Assembly: GCA_964036195.1 (NCBI GenBank)
Contig: OZ038459.1
Coordinates: 5,143,206-5,207,205 of the forward strand
DNA from: Sphaerolaimus hirsutus
Taxonomy: Eukaryota > Nematoda > Chromadorea > Monhysterida > Sphaerolaimidae
Direction: 5' to 3'
DNA: 64,000 nucleotides
The position numbers and the translations under genes are program-made. The notes under the pieces were generated by a model. That model was not told the DNA's origin. It saw only the letters and a list, made by a program, of their open reading frames with translations, and ran no database searches. This document shows positions 57,619-64,000 of this stretch, piece by piece (the first letter of the stretch is position 1; each line of letters begins with the position of its first letter).

Positions 57619-60540
57619 TCAAACGCCTGTGATACTCTCATCACTCTTGTGGTAGCAGATCGTCGGCGTCTTCGACGCCGGCATTTTCCCGGCCCTCCTC
57701 ATGATGCTCGTCCATGGGTTCGACGGCATCCTCCTCAGGCTGGCTGCCTTCCCCGTGTCCGGGCGCCTGGTCTTCTGGGGCCCCCGCTGGTCTGCCTGGC
57801 CAGTTGGGGAGCTTCTCAGATTCCTCTGCGAGCCTCTCGAAGGCTTGTCGGAGCGCGTCGGTCTCGTCGACGATCGTCTTCGACGGTTCGGTGGGCTGCC
57901 ATTGCTCCGATGCTGCAAGCGGTTGGCTTGATAGCAAGGGGACATGGGAGGTTGTGAATGAGGTCGTACACTGTGAAGTGATTGAGTTGACTTGGTCAAA
58001 TGGTACGGAGGGGGATCTAGATCTTGATCATGACTTTCTTCCATCTCTCCGATTTCTATGTCGGACTGTGAAGGTGTTTGTTTGAGGAAGGTCACGGATC
58101 TTTTTAGATCGTTTAACTTTTGATTTGACCAGTTTTTTATTGATGTTATTGAATTTGTGAAAAGTTTGGGGTATAAAGGAAAATGTCTGGTGTGACGATT
58201 TCTGCTCACCTGGGAGCCCTGCAACTCCAGCGAATCTCTTGAGTCGCTTTTGCAAGGGCTCGCGGTCAGGGATCGCGTCTTCCATTGTGACTTCCGTTGT
58301 GACAGGCTCGGTGACTGTGAGTCTGGCGTTTGGTGACGAGCTCTGCGGTTGTGACTCGCAGGGGGGTGCAGGTTTTGTGACCCGGCGCGCACCCGTCTCC
58401 ATTTCGATTTCTTCGGCGCGTTCGGTACTATAACCGACCGGGGGATCCGATCTAGGCTGTACCGTTCGTCCTGAAAGCCGTTTGAATGGAGATACTCGTT
58501 TGAGGGGTGTGACAAACTTTGAAGGTAACTGTGACGAACTTGACGATTGTGTGACGGTTTGATTTGACAAAGCGGGTTTGTTGAAGCCGCTTGTCGGTTT
58601 CTTCTGGCGGTTACGTCGCCGTCGCTTACCGATTTTTCCTTGCTGAACGGACGGGGCTCCCATTTGTTTGGGTTTCTGTCCCTTCTGCCCTTTCTTCGGA
58701 AAAAGCCCTTGATGTCTGGCAGCATACCCCTGCCGGTTACGAGCCGCCACTGCATGTAAACATAACCAATATACCCAATACAAGCAATTGTGATAATAAT
58801 GAGTATAATGTTCACAGCTGTTTGAAGTGGCCCAGTAAGTAACGTGTCTAATGCAGACGCACCACCTGTGACACTACCGTGAATGATGTGACCCAATTCT
58901 TTTCCTACACCTTCAAAATATGCACCAACCCCTTGGCCGATGCCAGCAATATATGCTTGCACTGCTTTAGGATCGTTGGATTTTGTTGCAATATAATCGA
59001 CTGAACGTGTGACTTGTTGTTCGAGTCGTTGCAAATTTTGAAAGTGATGATGTGCAGCCATGATACTGAATGCAATATCAGTCATGCTTACCCCTGGTGA
59101 CCCGGAAACATTTAGTGTGAATGGTTTCCACGAGCCAGCCCAAATTAATTCGATTGGGAGTTTTGTGACGTGCAAATTCGTTGGTCCATTTTCGTTGGCC
59201 CATGAATTATCATTTAATTGATAATATTTGTGATCTTTCATGAGACAATGATCTATTGGTGAATGTGTGATCAGATCATTGGTGCCAGGAGCAACGAACA
59301 TAATATGTGGGTGATTTGTGACTTTGACCGGCAGAAATTTATAACAAGTATTGTTATATTCATGTTGAAAATAAATAATTTCTGCTGTGACAGGTTTACA
59401 ATCCCAGAACATTAATATATCCCCATGCCATTCCGCATAGAGATTTTGACGTCCTAGCAATGCTCGCAAGCCCAGTGTGGGATTGAATGTGACAATTGCA
59501 TGAATTATATCTAGCTGGGTCTGACGGATGTGACATAATTGTTGCCAGATAGATCCAAATTGTTTTTGTTCTAGATGTGCAATTTTGTCAACTTCGTATT
59601 GTTGACGGGCTGTGAGCAAGTGAAATACTCCAACATCAAGATTTGGTGCGAGTTTGAAATGAAGAGGAGCTTTTTCGGTTTCAGGTTTTTTCAATTTCTT
59701 AAGTTGATATCGAAGAAATAAATGCTGAGCCCTGGTCAATATATTTTGCGTCTTTTGGCACGCATTCTGCATTATTTGGAAATTGTTGTGATCTCCATGT
59801 GACGGAAAATGCAGCTTGCAATTTTTCCACTATGTAGTGATTTTGTGAATATTGCGCATTGAATTGACCAATCTCTTGGAATGCACACTGTTTATTAAAG
59901 GCAATAGCATTCCATAAAGAGACGCCATTGTCGCTGTCATAACAATAGCCGGCTTGTGGGTTGCAATGTGACAGATCTTGAATTTCGGAAACAATTTTCT
60001 TTCCGTCAAGACTTGCGACCACACCTTCCTCTATGTGAAAGTTCATTACTGTGTTACTCAGGTTGTGACAAAAGTAACAATAATCGATGTGAAGTGATTT
60101 GTTGGTACTCCACAATGCATGACCAATTTTTATTAAGGGTTCGCCTTTCCAAGTTTTATTTTGGTAGGCGATCATGCAATCGTAGGTTGTGACTCTGTGG
60201 TTTTTAATGATTTCTGGTGGCAGCATAGCTTTTCCGCCCACCAGACTCATATACGTGACTATAGTATGCTCTTGTTGAAAGCATCTATAAATTGGTGTCG
60301 TTTGCGGCTGAACACGCAACGTCCATATGGACACCACAATATCCTCTATGGCTGTAACTTGAGGAAAGTGACATGTTACTTTTTCCGGAAGTTGAATTGC
60401 GTGACCAGTGCGTGTTTTATGGCACAGATTGAAAGTTTTGTGATATTGATCTGTCCATGTGAGCGCGTTGGCTAATTTTGATTGTATTAGCAACGTGAGC
60501 GCCATTAAATGCGACACGTTTCCCCAGAACGAATATGTGC
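57619..60540 (-). pseudogene. Env-like glycoprotein region of the BEL/Pao element, one frameshift
   Basis: Begins in the pol frame: a signal-like hydrophobic stretch (VSHLMALTLLIQSKLANA) near 60,510-60,460 follows the pol C-terminus. An ectodomain with many paired Cys follows (CYFCHNL, CNPQAGYCYD). The frame is lost between 59,772 and 59,699, then the ectodomain continues (WDCKPVTAEIIYF, NNTCYKF, GSPGVSM). A membrane anchor (VNIILIIITIACIGYIGYV) lies near 58,825-58,755. A long Ser/Arg/Pro-rich tail follows, with a PPPY late-domain-like motif at 58,003-58,014, ending at 57,619. BEL/Pao elements of arthropods are known to have captured glycoproteins, including chuvirus-like ones; which type this is could not be settled by eye. 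One frameshift means the copy as read cannot make the full protein. Confidence 0.65.
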
Positions 60541-63500
60541 CAGTGTAGCGACATGTTCGACGTGGGTTTGCGCGTCTTGCATCTTGTTGTGAAGATTGTG
60601 ATTGTTGATGTGATTGATCTGTTTGTGAATCATCACCCTTATCAGGTGAAGGTTGTGAATTATCATCATCTTTTACCTCAGTGTCGATTTTATATTCAAC
60701 ACCGTCCTCTGTGTCGATTTCAAGAGGCACTAGGTTAGATGGAGATCTACGTGTGCGACGGCCGTTGCTTGACAATACTGTGACTGCACGTATTTTGCCA
60801 TCGCTTGACACGTGTATTTCGTGAACGCGGCCCATTTGCCACATGCCGCGTGGCTGTTTATCATCTGTGATTAACACCACTTGGCCACGTTTGGGAGCTT
60901 CGTTGATTGTGCCTTTTTTCAAGCGTTGATTTTTTGCTCGATCTTTGAGTAGGTCAATGTATTGACGTGACCACTCATACCAAAGTACTTCACGATTGTG
61001 ACGAATTTGGTCCCAAAGTAGTGTGATGTCATCTCTGTCTTTTTCAGGCACAGAGTTGAGTGCAATTTCATCAATGCAATTGACGTCATTGACTCGTGGG
61101 GGTGTGAGTGTGTAGGTTTTGTCGATTTGTGAGGGTGTGAGGTTGAAAGATCCATCCGTCATTCTTTCCCATTCCTCTTTTGGAATTTTTCGCATGGGTT
61201 CAATCGTGGTGGAATCGAGTTCCAACTCACGTTTTTCATCCATGTAACATGGTGGTGGGGTGCCCCAAAGAAAATGTATTGGGCGCAGTATCGCTGCACC
61301 AATGTCTGTGTTTGACAAGTATGACAATGGTCGCGTATTGACGGAGAATTCGACGTCTAGCATGACTGTGAGAAATTCATGCCATGTGAGACAACGTCGT
61401 CCGCATGCTTTTTTGAGCAAGCGTTTAACTAAGCCTACCATGCGTTCGTACACGCCACCCTGCCAAGGACTGTTGGCTGTGATAAAATGCCATTTTACGT
61501 CCAGTAGCATTTTGACACAATTTTTGAATGCTGGGGCATTGTCGGACCAAATTGTGTCCGGCATGCCTCGACGTGAAATAAAACGATTTAGAGCCATAAT
61601 TGTGTCGGCTGTCGAGACACTATTGGTTGACTCTAAATGAATGGTGCGTGTACTGAAGCATGTTAGCAACAATATGTGTTGACTGTGACGGGCTCCGTTC
61701 TGTGAATAAACTAACGGTCCCATATAATCAATGCCAATATGTTGAAATGGCTTGATTTGTGATTGAGTTCGAGTGACAGGTAATGTGTGAAAATCAGGTA
61801 ATGTGAATGGACCTCCTTCCGCTTTGCGGCATGTGACACATTTTCGTAGAATTTTTGCAACTACCTGCTTGGCACTTGACAACCAGCAGTGTTCGCGTAA
61901 ATCTGCTAAAGTGTGAAGCATGCCACTGTGACCAGCAAGCTCATGAAAATGAGTAACCACTAGCGTTGTTAACCACCCGGTCTTTGGCAGGTAGTAAAAC
62001 AACGAAGGATTTCGGTGTTCTTTGTGAGACACACGCGTGACACAATATAATAAATTATTCCACGCGTCCCATTTGAGCATGTGGTGTTTGCCAAGTTGCG
62101 CTTGTGAAATGCAACTGGCACATTCCTCTGCCTGTGAAATGCGCAATACATGTCTAAATGCTTCGTTTAAATCAGCTTGTGTGATGGGTTTTGATAAATA
62201 TTCGCTTTCGCGCTTTGCAGCTTTATGCATGGAGCGATTTAGCCAATATGTTTTGACACGAAGTAGATATACGACAGTGCGCAACAATTTTGACAGTGTT
62301 GAAAATCGTCGAATGTCGATTTCGAATGGATTTGAAGGGATGTGACGTTGTCGACTTTCGACAAACGGATTTTGAGGAGTGACATTTTGTGACAAATTGG
62401 GGTCCAAATTGACAGGTACTTGCTGTGCAAGAGCATTAGCTGGTTGTGAATCAGGCTGTGAAACAGGCTGTGAAGTTACTGCTCCAGCATATAAAGGTCG
62501 ACTGATGTGAGTATCGCCTTTCGCAAGCTCTTCGGTGACAGGTTGCGCTTGATATTGCGAAATGTCAAGCATGGTTGATGTGAGAGGTTCAGCTAAAAAT
62601 GTGGGTCCGGTAAACCACATTGTTTCGATCATTAGTTGATCAAAAGTACAACCCCGTGACGCGATGTCGGCTGGGTTGTCTTTTGTAGCAACCTTGCAAA
62701 TTTGAATGCAATGTTTTGACATTAGTGAATGGATTTTTGTGACCCGATTGTTGACAAAAGTAGCCAGCGGCTTTGCGGTATATAGCCAGCCGATGACAAC
62801 TGTGCTATCGGTCCAAAGGAAATTACTGTGAATTTTCCATCCACCCAGCTCAACGAGTTCATGATGTAAATAATCGATGAGCTGTGCACCAATTGTGACA
62901 CCTAGCAATTCCAAGCGTGTGATTGTGAGGGGTTGACCTTGTTTTGACGGAAGTGGGGCTAGTTTTGTGCGAGCTGTGAGAAAACCACTAAAGTATCGGT
63001 CATCTTCATAGCCATATTCGTCGGGTGAAATCGCTTTTTGACGCAAATAAGCGCAAACGGCGTATCCATCTTTTGAGGCATCACAAAACACATGTAATTC
63101 TAATGGCCGTGTGACGGCTTTGACATCGATGCCAAAAGAATGAAATGAGCGCGGGAATTTGATTTGACTTATGGACGAGAGATGTCGTTTTAAATCGTCC
63201 AGTAAGTCATCCGCCTCTGGGTCTTCGATGAGTTCATCCCAGGTTGTGATATTGCACCTTTGAATTATTTGTGACACGCGAAATTTCAACCGAAATAACG
63301 CGGGTGCTGTGACGCCAATAGGATCGTATGTTGAAGCCAGCAATTTGTTTAAATTGCGGCGTGTGGCTGTGACAATGAGCGTGAAATCTTTCTTGGGAGC
63401 TGGCACCGCAATGGTGTCCTCAATGTGATCGTAAACGAGACCCATTACTTTGATATATTGTGACTTTTTTGGGTTGAGGTCATCAGGTTTGATTTTCTCC

Positions 63501-64000
63501 GAAACCATAGGCGAATTTGTCATCCATTCGCGCATGTTGAAATTTGCTCTTGCAAAAACAGCTTTAATTAAACGATAGAGCTGTATTGCATATTTGTCAT
63601 CATCTACGCTGATAACTAAATTATCAACTTAAATGCTGTTGAGCAACAGCTCCAGTTTCATTCGTTCATTGGTCTCAGCGGGATGCATGTGAGCTAATTC
63701 CGCTTCCAGGTGATATTTGATAACAGTTGACAAAATGGATGGACTGCATGTGAGACCAAACAGCACCCTTGTGAATTGCATCATTTGAATATTGTCTTCA
63801 TGAGATGGAATAGTGTCATCACGCAGCCAGTAAAATTTTGTGAAAGCGCGTGATTTTGGGTGAAGAGCAATTTGTAAAAATGCTTTCTCAATATCTGCTA
63901 ATAACACTACTTTTCCGGCTCTGAAGCGAAGCATTAATCCGAGCGCCAGTGGTGTGAGAACTGGGCCTCGAAATAAGCAATTGTTGAGACTTGGTTTGCC
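60541..64000 (-). pseudogene. BEL/Pao pol: RT, RNase H, integrase; stop codon in YVDD box; continues past window
   Basis: Open from the right edge except for one TAA at 63,629-63,631. RT: VVLLADIEKAFLQIAL (catalytic Asp) near 63,900 and FGLTCSPS near 63,755. The tyrosine of the catalytic box is replaced by the TAA (next residues VDNLVISVDDD). RNase H: VFCDASKDGYAVCAY near 63,080 and WTDSTVVIGW near 62,800. Integrase: HH-CC zinc site about 61,950-61,810 (HFHELAGHSGM, CVTCRKAEG). DDE core: IGIDYMGPL near 61,715, WSDNAPAF near 61,545 and GGVYERMVGLVK near 61,460. An SH3-like tail (GQVVLITDDK) lies near 60,880. Gag, protease and the 5' LTR would lie to the right. The rest of the frame, over 1,000 codons, is intact, so the stop looks recent. 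Confidence 0.93.

Overview
This window is eukaryotic, from an invertebrate animal and probably an arthropod. The evidence is spliced genes with GT-AG introns, a Rab39-type GTPase ending in a CxC prenylation motif, a multi-pass protein resembling the arthropod gustatory-receptor family, an ectonucleotide pyrophosphatase/phosphodiesterase (ENPP) fragment, and LINE, Gypsy and BEL/Pao retroelements. The species cannot be named from the sequence alone. There are no prokaryotic operons, CRISPR arrays or clear RNA genes.

Layout. 1-2.5 kb: 3' part of a non-LTR retrotransposon (+). 5.6-8.1 kb: three-exon Rab39-like gene (-), with nested transposons in intron 1. 9.7-10.5 kb: hAT-type element. 10.9-12.5 kb: three exons of a gustatory-receptor-like gene (-), with a possible first exon at 23.5-23.8 kb. 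Between them lies a near-perfect 4,585-bp tandem duplication (13,351-22,520) made of minisatellites plus a TA-flanked MITE. 24-43.6 kb: dense nested transposable elements, mainly hAT-type elements and large fold-back palindromes. 41.8-44.5 kb: two ENPP exons (+). 46.6-47.2 kb: a MITE interrupted by a fold-back element. 47.36-56.07 kb: a nine-exon gene (+) of unknown function whose second intron is almost exactly filled by Gypsy gag-pol. 56.4-64 kb: BEL/Pao element (-) with 3' LTR, env-like region and pol, running off the right edge.

Two observations stand out. (1) Thirteen hAT-like elements end in TAGTG, TAGGG, CAACG, CAGTG or related bases, and nine of them have perfect 8-bp target-site duplications. 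Each family carries its own simple word repeated just inside the ends (for example GGCGCC, AAACGG, GGGATC, GATATCGATATTC). These look like family-specific arrays of transposase-binding sites; one word equals the AAACGG motif bound by maize Ac transposase. (2) At 47-56 kb the splice donor lies about 60 bp before the gag ATG and the acceptor lies in the last codons of pol, with matching phases and no LTR on either side. This is the layout of a retroviral env or accessory mRNA, but the downstream part is a multi-exon GC-rich gene with a CCHC zinc knuckle.

All exon joins were inferred by eye from splice consensus and phase; no transcript or database search was available.
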